Under the pieces are notes generated by a model that was not told where the DNA came from, did not search any database, and saw only the letters and a program-made list of their open reading frames with translations. A program made the position numbers and the translations under genes. From Gnetum montanum (taxonomy: Eukaryota; Streptophyta; Gnetopsida; Gnetales; Gnetaceae), in NCBI GenBank assembly GCA_015680685.1, contig MNCI01008279.1:686072-750071 (forward strand): a DNA stretch of 64,000 nucleotides. The letters run 5' to 3'. This document shows, piece by piece, positions 23,063 through 34,559 of the stretch (position 1 is the stretch's first letter; every line of letters begins with the position of its first letter).

Positions 23063-24289
23063 ATGCCTCTCCTACAAGACTACAATAATGCCACATCTAG
23101 TAAGGTAATTCATTGAAGAACCAATGAATTATATGACAATGAAGATTGGAGTATGCAATCTGAGGTGGGGGTTTCTTATAAACATAAACGAAGGTAGCAT
23201 CGTCCCAACACACGAAAGCATAACTTACTTGATGACAATGAACCCCTACTAGCCACTACAAGCCTAACGCAAATACAAGAGGCTATTCGAATCTCCCGTA
23301 GGCATTGTAAAGAGAGTCGCCTACCCAGGCTCAATTTAAACAACTTTCCCAATTTCTTAGGAGGCTATGACTTAGATCCACAACAACATTTATAAGCCTT
23401 CTACAATGCCTATGTATGGGACAACATTGATAATGGTTGGCAAAAACTTAAGCTCTTTTTTATGACACTCGTTGGCCAAGCAAAAGTATGGTATAGATCG
23501 TTAAAACTAAATTTAATTCAACGTTGGCCAACAATGGTAGAACTCTTTAACGAAAGATATAAAACTTACGCAAGAGTGTTGGCCTTGAGGAAACAAATCC
23601 AAGAGTGGAAACAAGCACAACATGAACCCTTGAACATGGCCTTAGAAAGATATTATGCACTGTTAAACAACTATCTAGGCCACGAGTTCTTCGAGGAAAG
23701 GCTAATGTACCATATCATTGATGGGCTTCGTGATGAAACAAGAGAGACCCTAGGGATGTATACCCAAGGTCAACTATACAAACTAGAAACCCATCAATTC
23801 CAAGAGCTTATTAAGCGGGTAGCAAAAGAAGAAGGAGAAATGACTAGATGGGAGAGTGTTAAAAAACATCAACGGGACCAAAATCTCAACTTAACAGAGG
23901 TCCATAATCACAAAAAGGAGAAATCAACCTATCTCAAGGAGGAAGAACCATCTTTTCCAGTACAACAACCATTAGAGAAAATTAAGGCAAAGATCAATAA
24001 GTTGCTGGAATGGATGCATAAAAAGTGTGGAGAATATATCAATATTATTGGAGATAGAGTTTTGATAACCCGAGAAGCAGGAAAAAATATCATTAGACAA
24101 TCAGAAAGAAGGGATGAAGAAAATAAGAGCTCAACTGCCAATCATATGTATGAATGCAACATTTGCCTGTACGATCACCCCAAGGGCCAATGCCCAATCT
24201 TGGTACATTTATATGAGCATTGGGAAAGCACGTTACACCCAGAGTTCATACAGAGATACTATGTTCGATCACAGTGTCAACAATCCTAG
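23063..24289 (+). pseudogene. gag: Gag of copy C (about 409 codons, three early stops)
   Basis: Gag forms the particle that packages element RNA. From ATG at 23,063 the frame runs to TAG at 24,287 with stops only in its first 115 codons (near 23,114, 23,189 and 23,393). The core is NFPNFLGGYDLDPQQHL, VWYRSLKLN, YARVLALRKQIQEWKQAQHE, RYYALLNNYLGH, GLRDETRETLG, matching the gag at 44,207. Near the end YECNICLYDHPKGQCPIL gives a CX2CX3HX4C zinc knuckle. It lacks the Ser/His-rich N-terminal half of the other gags. 23,462-24,289 is an uninterrupted 275-codon stretch. Confidence 0.85.
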
Positions 24290-26038
24290 TCATGGGGAAA
24301 GCCATCCCTAAACTGGAGACACCCTTCGTATCATCCGAATCCAAATGTCTATCTAGTCCAACATCTTGTTTCCCCAACTGGGTCAACATGTATCTCACCG
24401 CATTATTATTCCCCTTAGTACTATCAGCCCATGTGCTCAACACAACCACCACCTTGTGTACCTTACACTTCTCCTAAATTTCAACATTCTCATCCTTTCC
24501 CTCCTTCTACATCGCCACCAACTATTCCTGAAGTGTCTGCACCACAACAACAACCCACGAACGTTACTTGTTCTACTATTGCTAATAGCAGTGAGAGACC
24601 TCCTCAACATCAAAGGCATCCCTTCTTTAGACATGACTGTAGGAAGGGACAACACAGTTCCAAGGCCACTGCATTCTCCAACTTAGTAGAAGTCCAACAC
24701 TATGGTGCATCCTTCTCTTCAAACCCAACGCCTCATGTCACTTTATCAAGGCCACAACTTAACACTCCAACAACCATATGGCCCAATGAATATAGCCATG
24801 GAGAATGACATCCCGATCCTTGCATACCATCTTACGGTCTCAAATATCACAGTGGGTCAACTCTTTACCCAGGAACCACATCTTATAAATTGCCCCACTG
24901 TGCTTACTATAATCATGTGTGTGAACCCCAATGGGGTAAGTATGACCAAGTTTCAATATTTCCAACATGCAAGGATCCTCATCTTTCATTCATTAATCCT
25001 CACCATGCTCAACCATTTAGTTATGGGGGATATCCCCCATTCTAATAACAAGCAGGATTAATAAATATTTTTCATTTTCTTTAATTTTACAATTTTTTAT
25101 TTTTCATTTTTTCAATTTCTTTTTTTGTTACCTTTTTATCATTTTGTCTTTTTATCTTTTTATAAGTAATCTCATCTATGAATAAAACACTCATGTGGCT
25201 CATTGGTTGAGGTGTGTTCTATGTTATTGAGTCTTGAGTGATCAATTATTTGGACAGTGAGCCCATTACACCCACTCATCCAGTCTACAAATAAGAGGTT
25301 CTGTTCAAGGGTATAGTGATATTCTTGACATTCTTAAAACTTAAAATTAATTCTATGTTCATTATACCCAAAATGAAGAAGGATGGACCAAGAGGGAATG
25401 ATTAGGGTGTGACATCAAGGGGACTTGCGGATTCTCTTTGGTGACATCTGTGAGAGTTATCACGCAACTCGGTTGTACTAAGATCCTTGTAGATCTAACA
25501 CAAAATGGGAGTAAGAGTAATCAAAAGGCACTCAAAAATCCAATGCTATTTTAGGGGGTCCCACTAGAAAGACATGCACCCATGCCTGAAGGTTGGTGGC
25601 TTCTCTAGATTCAACAATTGAAAAATAAACAAGGAAAGTGCCACAAAGCAAAAAATCACTCCTCCCTTGAATAAAATGCCAAGTGATCGTATGCCTTGTT
25701 GTTATGGTACTCTCATAGTTGCTCATCATGGGATGAAACAATGCAGTGTCACTGATCAAGGAATGGACTTGGTCTTGATCTTGGAACGATGGGTTAATGA
25801 CACATTAATCATGCTTTACACGCAGGATTCATTGTGCCCTGGGTCAGTTACCTCATGTCCCAATCTCTACAATCCCTTCTATAGTCCATCTCATCTCGTT
25901 GTTCATGTAATTGTAGCTCGTGTCTCATATAGCATAGAAATCATACCTCATTCTGGTGATACTTACATGTGTGTGTTTTGTGGAACCAGTGTGGATTACA
26001 TTTAACCCTTCTAGTGCCTACAGACATTTTAAGGTGTG
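24290..26038 (+). other. Frame-shifted gag tail and non-coding middle of copy C
   Basis: 24,431-24,808 encodes a Pro/Gln/Ser-rich stretch like the C-terminal tail of the intact gag but in another frame, so the tail was lost by a frameshift. From 24,815 the sequence matches 8,760 onward of copy A. It has AT-rich TTTTT(C/A)TTTT runs at 25,070-25,170 and the CCCATGCCTGAAGGTTGG block at 25,578. No gene is seen. Confidence 0.55.
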
Positions 26039-26095
26039 GTTACGCAAGGGCATTATAGGTTGGAACCTGCTTTTGGGAGGACCCACTTGCGTAAT
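26039..26095 (+). other. Conserved stem motif, copy C
   Basis: TTACGCAAG pairs perfectly with CTTGCGTAA (nine pairs) around GGGCATTATAGG ... GGAGGACCCAC. It lies about 840 bases before the second ORF, further than in copy A because of an extra segment at about 26,300-26,780. Confidence 0.6.
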
Positions 26096-26877
26096 TTGTT
26101 ATAATTTGCACTCATAACACATCTTCCACACACCATCCATTACCCTCAGCATATTTTCAATGATATTCTTTCCCTTATTACTATCCCTCTGATTCGAACG
26201 TTTCTATGAACCATTACATAGCCTTTTTCTCTCCCTTACCACTTGAGGTCCTTATTGATAAATTCCACACCATCATAATTTTCATGCCTTTAGAACTAGT
26301 TGAATTACCCTAGAACCCTTTAACACTCGTCTAGATGTCCTTAGTTTATATCGTTTAATTTCAAAAAAATATTAAAAATTCGGTATATTCCATAAGTTCC
26401 CTAACATCGATAGGCCACGATATCATGTCCCAAAAATATATATATACGTGACCCCCCTATGCTACTTAACATCATTTACAACTATTCATGTGGAGGAAGT
26501 TTTTCAAATTTCTCTCTATGACTCGCGATTGCGCGCCCCTTGCTTTCATATCCATAACTCGCTCGCTAGTACTCCGATTTTCATTCCGTTTGAACCTACT
26601 TGAATCCAGAGTGTTCAGCTTAGTCGTGGGGGAGGGGCGCATGCCGAATAGCGCATAACTTTTTTGAAATTAGTCATCACCCGAAGGACATTATCAAGGG
26701 TAATTAGTTATAAAATTAAGGATAAATGTGCCAAAAACAATTTCATCTCCTTAGTTAAACTTGGAAACTAGATTTGGAAACCACCTAAGTACAGAGGATT
26801 CAATATTATAATCTTTCAGGGACATTTTAATTAATGTCACACGAAGATAAAGCAAACCCATTCAGGCAAGCAGTAAG
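26096..26877 (+). other. Spacer with a compositionally different insert
   Basis: Compared with copy A this spacer is about 530 bases longer. The extra part includes TATATATATAC (26,437) and a GC-richer stretch with GCGCGCCCCTT and GGAGGGGCGCATGC (26,533-26,650). No open frame of note. Confidence 0.45.
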
Positions 26878-26932
26878 GTATAACCTAACTTTGGTAACAA
26901 CCTTACTAACGATTGGCCCCGTGTGATTGCAG
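26878..26932 (+). other. Intron-like module before the second ORF, copy C
   Basis: AAG|GTATAA, branch-like CTTACTAAC at about 26,901, acceptor GATTGCAG| at 26,932, then ATGGCC. 55 nt long, too short for ordinary splicing by itself; the acceptor could serve a distant donor instead. Confidence 0.4.
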
Positions 26933-29692
26933 ATGGCCCTGAAATGCAGACAACAAGAAGGTCCTCCTCAAGGTGGAATCAAATGACCTAGGAGAGGTGA
27001 AGGACAAGTTTCTGCCAAACAACATGTAGAGTAGGAGGAGTAATCATTTAGTATCCACCAAGAAGACCCTGCTACTATACAATCAAGGCATGCAGAAGGA
27101 GGAGCTGTTGTAGTGTCTGAATAGGGACGACATCTCACGTTACCCCAGGATTGTGTTCAGGCAATCCATGAAAGGTCCATATTTACTGTAGTGATCGTGG
27201 AATTAAACTTTGAACCTTTCACAAAATTTTCTTTGGAGGTCGTTAGGGATCACCTCAAAGGGTCCCCATTATGGCCTACCCTCTCTGAAAGTGGTGTCTG
27301 GTACTTAGGGGAAACATACCAATTTTGGCACAACAAAGAACAAGGCACCACGGTTAAAATTTGTGGTGTGACTATTGATTTCTCTATTTAGGCCATTTCA
27401 AAAGTATTAAACCTTCTAAATACAGGGCCAAAGGTTGCTTAGTTGTCTACCTGCTCAGACCCTGATGTGTGACGAGTTTGGTTAGAAAGGACGTATGGCA
27501 AGGAAGATTAGACCTTTGGGGAGTTGACGACAGAAGAGAGGATTTATTTCAAAATAGGAACTTATCACCTCTTCCCCACAAAATGTTTAAAAAGAATTTC
27601 AACATATGCAACAAGAGGATGTGCAGTGTTGATGGAAAAGGTTAATGCTAACTTGCCTCATCTATATTTTATGGAGATCTTGAGGTGGTTTGAAGAATGG
27701 AAGACAAGGAAATTTGTGTTTCCCTTCCCTTGTCTTATCAGGAAGCTATGCAGACATGTTGATATCAGAGGATACACCAATGATGTCCTCCAAAGAGCCC
27801 AAAATGCTTCGTATGCTAAACTGCTAAAGCCACTAGCTGCAAGGAAAATCACTGATGAAACGCTAGGGCCAGAACAAGAGAAAGAACAAATGGCAGGGCC
27901 AACTGCAACTCAACTTGTAGGACCCAGCCAACAATAAGAAGCAAGGCCTAGCATGGGCTCATAGGATCAACCACCACCACTACAGCAAGATTATAGACTA
28001 TCAATGAGCCATCTCAAGGCCATTGCTGAGACGGTCAGTTGGGGAAGTCGTGATGACGCAAATCTTTTCCGTGTCATCGATGATGCTGTACAACCTACAG
28101 TTTCTATAGATCACGTGCAGGGTGAAGTGTCCATTCAGATAGGAGGAGGAGAGAGTGCTTCATCACAACAGATTTTAGAAAATGCTGCGTCCTTTCAGGT
28201 GCAGTTAGAAACTGGTGAAGGGGCCATGGTGGTGGTCATGTAGCACCAGGATGTAGTAGGAGCCACAAAAGTGGTCATAGACCACATTAAAGAACCATTC
28301 AATGTGCCTATTGTGCCACTGGTAGATCTTATAGGAGCATGGGATGCTCAAACTCTAGTCGGTACCTCAATGACTCCTGCAGAACATGAGGATGTACTTG
28401 ATCGATTGCTACAAATAGGACAGGTAATGACGTCCTTATTTGACATCCCATAGGATGTTATAGCAATACAATCAGACCTCATTTCCACCAAAGGGAAGCT
28501 AGTCTTAACAGAGATGAGGGCTGAGCACGCTGAAGCAAAAGTGCAAAGATTGCAAGAAAGACTCGTGACCCTACAAGCAGCCAGTGGAATCCTTCTCAGT
28601 TTTTTCCCATAGACCAGCTAGACACTTTTAGAACCAAGCAACTTACTAAACTATTGACAAAGAATAAAAGGGTGGCGGAAGAAAAAGAGAAGGCTATTTG
28701 GGATGCCTCTGCAGCACAAGCGCATACTTACGCGTACACCAAGGCATTCAAAGCCTTACAAGAAGAAAATATACAACTTGTTGCTGACAACCTTCGATTG
28801 ACCTCTATGGAGAAACAAAAGAATGTTCTCAAAGAACATTTTCAATAGTTGTGAGAAAAACTAATCCGGGTCAACCAAGACATGAACTACTTAGCCAAGA
28901 AAAATCAAACCCTCTCGATGAAGGAAGTACGCACCATCTGCCAGAAGACGGCCATTGAAATAAGCACATGGCAAAATGAGGCTAAAAAGCATGAGAAATT
29001 GAATGAGCATTTCTAGGACTAGGTGGGGATGTATAAAAAATCATCAAGAAGGAGATCCATATGTCCAAGACCCACATCAATGCTCTCAGTGCTCAACACA
29101 TTGACTAGCGGGCCATATTGGACACATACCCATTTGTCCACCAGGCGGAAGTTAAGAGCTGGGACCTGTAAATCTAGGACCTTATAGAGTACATGGAGTT
29201 GGCAAACCTATGGTATGCCAACCTTGCCATGTTAACAGCAGGGTGCTCGAGAACAAAGCTTAAGAAATAAGTAGCCACCACCTACGTTAAATATGAAACA
29301 GAATTTGCAGAACACAAGAAAATATTGCAAAAATTGGAGGTTGCAAATTCTAAACTCGAGGTGGTTAAAGCAAGCTACCAAGGGTAGAAAGGTATCACAA
29401 TAGACTTGGCTTGACAGCTCATAGATTTTCAAGAATACAGAGACAAAGCCAGAGCCTACGTGGAGGAACGACGGGTGTTTGCGGCTTGGTATGTCAAAGT
29501 AAATAAAATGTTTCCACAACTACCATGCCCATGGGAGGTGCTAACTCCATCAAACATCGGAACATTAGCATGGACGCACAGGATCCTTGAACTAAAGAGG
29601 AGAAACTCCAGGCCATACCTCGATGCCATCAAATCCCAAGACCTGGAGCGCAAGACAAGGGAAAGGCACTCATGGAGGAGCCACCGCCACTA
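26933..29692 (+). pseudogene. Second ORF of copy C (Transposase_32-like plus coiled coil)
   Basis: Starts ATGGCCCTG and runs to about 29,692 with more than ten stops. Between 27,190 and 27,850 the pieces VKICGVTIDFSI, TYHLFPTKCLKRIST, FVFPFPCLIRKLCRHVDI follow the pattern of the 'putative plant transposon protein' (Transposase_32-type) region found in Athila/Tat-related elements. After a Gln/Ala-rich linker, 28,480-29,450 is rich in Lys, Glu and Ala with heptad-like spacing, suggesting a coiled coil. The end (29,460-29,692) is conserved with copy A. Its role is unknown; the family name is from pattern memory. Confidence 0.6.
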
Positions 29693-29896
29693 GGAACTAC
29701 ATGAGTTCCACCAAATTTTGTAGTTATAGGATTTTCTTTTGCGTTCTTCATGTTATGTCTCAATTTTGTTTTGATTCCACACTGCGGCATGAATCCATTC
29801 TTGTCAGTCAATAATCCCATACCTATCCACTGTGTAATCAATGGATCTTGCTCTCACTTTAACTTGAGGACGAGTTTTCATCCAGTCATGGGGGCA

Positions 29897-30768
29897 TGAT
29901 GAGTCATGAATTGTTGGCTATGATATCGCATCCATGATATCACGTATGTGATATCACGTACATGATATCACAATTTAGACGCGATATCATGTACGCAATA
30001 TTGCAGCCTGTCTCCTCATCTATAAATAAGAGGTAGGAAAATTTGGTAGGAAGTTTTTTTTAAGTTTAAGTTTTCAATAGTTTTAGTACTAAGGTGGGGA
30101 CTTTTTTTTAGTTTCTCCTCTCAACCCTTTTCTCCTAGTGCGTGCCCATAGTGTGATGATTATAATTGTACGGCATCCTTATTCGAGTGTGACGTACTTG
30201 GACATGCACATGACCGACAATAAAGATCGAGATTACTTCATCATTGCAGCATCCACTTAGCTTAATTGTTTAATTATTATTGTTATTTACTACTTTCTTA
30301 GCTAATACTTCTCTACCCTTATCTCCTAGTAACGTGAAATGAGTACGACTTAATCACGAGCATTTAAGTGTGACTACTTGGTAACCCAGTAGCATACCTA
30401 GGCTATGTGCTTGGTAATCCCAGTGGTAGTTGTGCATGAGGTCCAAGATGTGTATGGATGATTAAGGAACGAATGCTCATTGCACTTAGGCTAGTTTAGA
30501 TTCTCTCTTATCCTCTCTCCTAGCTTAGTCGATATTATTTCCCATCATACCCAAGAGTAGCATTAGTGTAGGAACACATCATACACCTCACTCTAGACTA
30601 AACCATATGTGACAAAGCTAATACTAGTCCATGTCGGAAGACAGCGAACTGCAATCTATGAGTAACTGTCTGGATACCACAACTAGTCTGTCTACGAAGT
30701 TCGACTATATCATGCGTGAAATGCTCATATTCGTATGGTTGAGTGTAGGGGTACCTCACCACTCATCA
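29897..30768 (+). repeat. 3' LTR of copy C (872 bp)
   Basis: TGATGAGTCATG ... CACTCATCA, preceded by CAGTCATGGGGGCA. TATA box TATAAATAAG at 30,021, AATAAA at 30,219-30,224, hairpin words at 30,377 and 30,410. Same length as the 5' LTR. Confidence 0.92.
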
Positions 30769-30773
30769 CATGT
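30769..30773. repeat. Target site duplication CATGT, right
   Basis: Second copy of CATGT, directly after the 3' LTR. Confidence 0.9.
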
Positions 30774-30984
30774 AAAACAAAAAGATGAAAAACTGAGGAG
30801 CTGCTTATATAGTTAACATGGATGGCCATCTCTCCCATGACTAAGTTGAAAGGAGGAGATCCGAAAGATTGAGCATGGTCATCCATCTAATGAGGCATTT
30901 GTTGCATTAGCTAGCTTAGGCTTGTGAAAAGGTTTGACTTATTGTATGTTGACTAGTTGTTTCTTGTCTAGGCTCTCAGGTTTG

Positions 30985-32070
30985 TAGATCATCATGGCCC
31001 TAGAAGAAAAAGTTTTATATATGATATAAGGTCCTTCCCACAACATTTAAAACTTAGTTCATTGAGGTACGTGTGTGGGATTCCAGTAGAGGACTTTATC
31101 TCTTGGTTAAAATTTAACTTTCCTAATTCTAAGGTCATGGTGCTTTTTGTTGAATGCCTTATGTAACTCATTAGATGACAAGGGCACCAATCGATTTTCA
31201 TCTAGCAAGTTGAGATTCATTAGTCTTTCTTTTTATGCTAGACTTAAGTCAAAGTTAAGGTCACAAGCTATTGAAAGTGTATGGAGCTCAGATTGAATAG
31301 GAAGTGTTGGTAATTTCCCATACACCAACTCATAGGGGAATAGCCTATAGGAAGTTTCCATGTTGGGTGGTAGGCCAAGAGGACATCATTGAGTTTTGTG
31401 CCCTAGTCTTTCCTATATTTGCTTATAGTTCTTGTTAGAATCTTTGTGATTTCCCTATTGGTAACCTTAGCTTGACCATTGGCTTGGGGGTGGTAGGGTG
31501 TTGTTAGTTTATGTTCAACCCCTAAGCGTTGCATAAGTTTTTGAAAGGTACTACTTGTAAAGTGGGTTCCATTGTAAGAAATTAATGCATGTGGCACACC
31601 AAACCTGCTAACATCATTTTGTTATACAAACCAAGTAGTAGTAGAAGATGTATAGTCAGTGAAAACTGCTACTTCTACTCATTTTGTATAATAGTTAATA
31701 GCAACTATGATGTACACCTTTCAATTTGACATGGGCATGATGGGACCTATGAAATCAATGCCCTAGATGTCAAAGGGTTTCAATGGTTGGATTCACTATT
31801 AAGATTCCTCCATTTGAGCAGTCATTCCACCATCTCATTGGTAGCATTCACAAGAATAGACATATTCATAAGCATCCCTAAAGATTGTTGGCCAATAATA
31901 CCCTACCATCAAAATTTTAATGATCATGCATCTCCTAGAATTGTGGCCCTCACAAGAACCTTCATGAGCATCTTGGAGAACACACAGTTGATTAGCATCA
32001 AGGATGTACCAATGAACCAAGCCATCAGTGCACACCTTATAGAGATGTCCATTGATCTTCATGAATCATT
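30985..32070 (-). pseudogene. pol: Integrase of the Athila-like element, catalytic residues lost
   Basis: Minus-strand frames give the zinc-binding part (LQDAHEGSCEGH ... CECYQ, 32,062-31,835), the core (ISYNGTHFTSSTFQKLM and TPYHPQANGQAKVTNRE, 31,597-31,403) and the C-terminal part (LWEGPYIIYKTFSSRAM near 31,045-30,985). In the core the usual Asp of the 'D-N-G-x-x-F' motif is Tyr and the usual Glu of 'G-Q-A-E' is Lys, so two of three DDE residues are gone. Stops and frameshifts separate the parts. Confidence 0.85.
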
Positions 32071-32249
32071 TTACTTGGTGAAGAAATTATTGTTTCTTCT
32101 AATGGTTCAACCCTTGTGGCATTCCTTGGATGAGAAGATAGGTGAGAATGTCATCATACCATTTAGGCTTAGTGGGAAATTATTCAGTTATAGCCCTAGC
32201 AAAAAGGAGTTCATCCAAAAACAAATTAGATAATGGGCTTTTTTTCTCT

Positions 32250-33560
32250 TTGTTGTCCCATCACAACCAAGATAAGTGGTCAACAACCACATTCTCTGCA
32301 TCCTTTTGATCTACCATCATAAGATCGAATTCCTATAAAATCACCAACCACCATATGACACGGGGGCTCACTATTATCTTGTTCATCGAGAAGCAAATGA
32401 CACTATGGTCCATGTGTATAAACACTTTGTATCTAAGCACATAATGCTTGAACTTCTCTAGAGCAAACACCACTACCATCAATTCTTTTTCTGTGGTGGT
32501 GTAGTTTAGTTGTGCACCCACTTCGACTTGCATAGTGGATGTAATATGGATGTTTCTTGTCATCCATCTTCATAAGCATAGCTTCCAAGGAATAATTTAA
32601 TGCATGAACCATAACATGAAGTGGTCTAGACTTGTTTGATGCTTGTAGAATTGAAGTTTCTACAAGTTTCTCCTTTAGTTGTTGGAATGCTTTTTCACAT
32701 TCCATGATCTAGAAAAATGGAGCATCTTTCTTTATTAGGTCAACCAATGATTTTATGATCTTAGAGAAATTCTCTATGAATCATCAGTAGTAGCCAATGT
32801 ATCCAAGGAATGAACTAACATCTTTGACTATTTTTTCTTGATAGGTTATTCCTTAGATGATCCTTATTTTTTTAGGATCTACCTTAATTCTTGCTTGTGA
32901 AATTTGGTGCCCCAATACAATTCCCTCTTAGACCATCAAATGACTCTTTTTCCAATTGAGCTAAAGGTTCATTTTAACACATCTCTTTAGTACTTGCTTA
33001 AGATGATCTACAGCTTGCTCAAATGTAGCTCCATAGGTGGAGAAGTCATCCATGAAGACTTCCATACCACTATCAATCTACTATTGAAAAATGCTAAGGA
33101 CCAGGTGTTGGAATGTAGTAGGGGCATTACATAGACCGCAAGGCATCTTGCAATATGCAACAATCTTCCAAGGACTCATGAATGTTGTCTTGGCCTAATC
33201 CTCTAGTGCGATTTGGATTTGGTTTTAGCCACTATAACCATCCAAAAAATTGTAGTAACAATGCTTAGATATTATGTCCAACACTTGATCAATGAATGGC
33301 AATGGAAAATGGTCCTTGAATGTTGCCATATTTAGTAGCTAAAAATTGATGCAAACCTAGAACTTGCCACTTTTTCTTTGGCACAATCAAAAGTGGACTA
33401 GCCCACTCACTATTCACAATGGGATAGATAAACCCTACCTTGAGGAGATGTTTGATTTCCTCCTTGATGATCTTCTTTAGTTTGGGGTTCAATTGCCTTT
33501 ATGGCTGCCTCTTTGGTTTCATGGCTAAGTCAGTGTAGATATGATGCAAGCATATCCAAG
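32250..33560 (-). pseudogene. pol: RT and RNase H of the Athila-like element
   Basis: RT begins near 33,500 on the minus strand with LNPKLKKIIKEEIKHLL and WASPLLIVPKKK; the active site EVFMDDFS lies at about 33,040-33,065 with both Asp residues intact. RNase H follows with AFQQLKEKLVETSIL (32,700), YYIHYASR and KELMVVVFALEKFKHYVL (32,490-32,445). The FMDD context is characteristic of Athila. Stops and frameshifts occur throughout. Confidence 0.85.
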
Positions 33561-33999
33561 GATCAACCCCTATGAGTTTAGGATATAACCAAGAAAAGGC
33601 TACTGACCATTTTTCAACCACATTTAACAGCATTTGTTTCTATTTTGGAGAAAGAATGGCATTGATTATTACCAACTTTCCATTTTTTAAGAATAATTTT
33701 CCATGCCAACTAGTAGAGTTTTTAATTCAAGGGGCTCTTACTTGAAATTTTTAGGAATTTCCATATCTCCCCAATAGGTATTGTCATTTGCATTATTAGA
33801 GAGTTGATGATGAACTTGCTCTAGTTCATCCATTCTTTCAACATATGTGCATGTTAGGATCTTAATAGGTTCCATGCAAAGTGTGCTACTCTCAAAATCA
33901 ATGATCAGCCACTTGCTACCCTCTTGTTTTTTGGTTGTTGTGTATAGACACCTTTGAATATATGTTTCAAGTGCACACTACTTGCATGCAGAGATGGAT

Positions 34000-34410
34000 G
34001 CTCATTTCACTGACCAAAGTTTTTGTACACAATTGCACCATGTATCATTGTACATGATGCATGGAACTTGCTTCTTCTCAATCTTTCCAAATGCATTTTC
34101 CTTAGATATTTCTAAGGAAAGATCTTTGATGCCCATTCTTGCATCAATGGTGCTTAACCATGTCCTACTCCTAATGATTGGGAAGTTCCCTTTGCAGTTC
34201 TCCATCTTGATCACTAGGAGATCAGCAAGATAAGACCATCTAGAGATAGTGGTCACAATGTCTTCTACCAGTCCCAATTCAACAGTGATAAACTAGTCTA
34301 CTAATTCTAATATAATATTTCTCATCTTGAGAGGAGGTAGCTTCCATGTAGTATATATTTCATGAAAAATTAGGTTGACACCAAAACCTAAATCAAGAAG
34401 AGCCTTACAC
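34000..34410 (-). pseudogene. Aspartic protease of the Athila-like element
   Basis: ALLDLGFGVNLIF near 34,405 gives the D-L-G active-site motif usual for Athila proteases; GLVEDIVTTISRWSYLADLLVI and GNFPIIRSRTWLSTIDARM follow in order. One stop interrupts the segment between them. The same region at 46,832-47,190 in copy D aligns residue by residue. Confidence 0.75.
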
Positions 34411-34559
34411 AATTCATTCCTAGTAATCTGCAAATAAATAAGAGAAATCCTAGAATCAGCTAATTTCCTAGGGAGGTTTCCAACATGGATTCAATTAGAT
34501 ACAGCATGAGTAAGCATAACATTATAGATCTTGGGTGGTATTTAGTTTGAAGGGGACTC

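Larger units (their letters stand above)
22050..30768 (+). mobile_element. Complete pol-less LTR element (copy C), 8,719 bp, nested in the Athila-like element
   Basis: Two LTRs of equal length (872 bp), a tRNA-Asp-type primer site, a gag pseudogene, a long non-coding middle, a second ORF with a Transposase_32-like region, a CAGTCATGGGGGCA primer tract, and a perfect CATGT target duplication. No protease, RT, RNase H or integrase is encoded, so it is non-autonomous, comparable to the TR-GAG class of plant elements but with an additional ORF. The similarity of the LTR pair and the clean target duplication make it younger than its Athila-like host. Confidence 0.92.
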
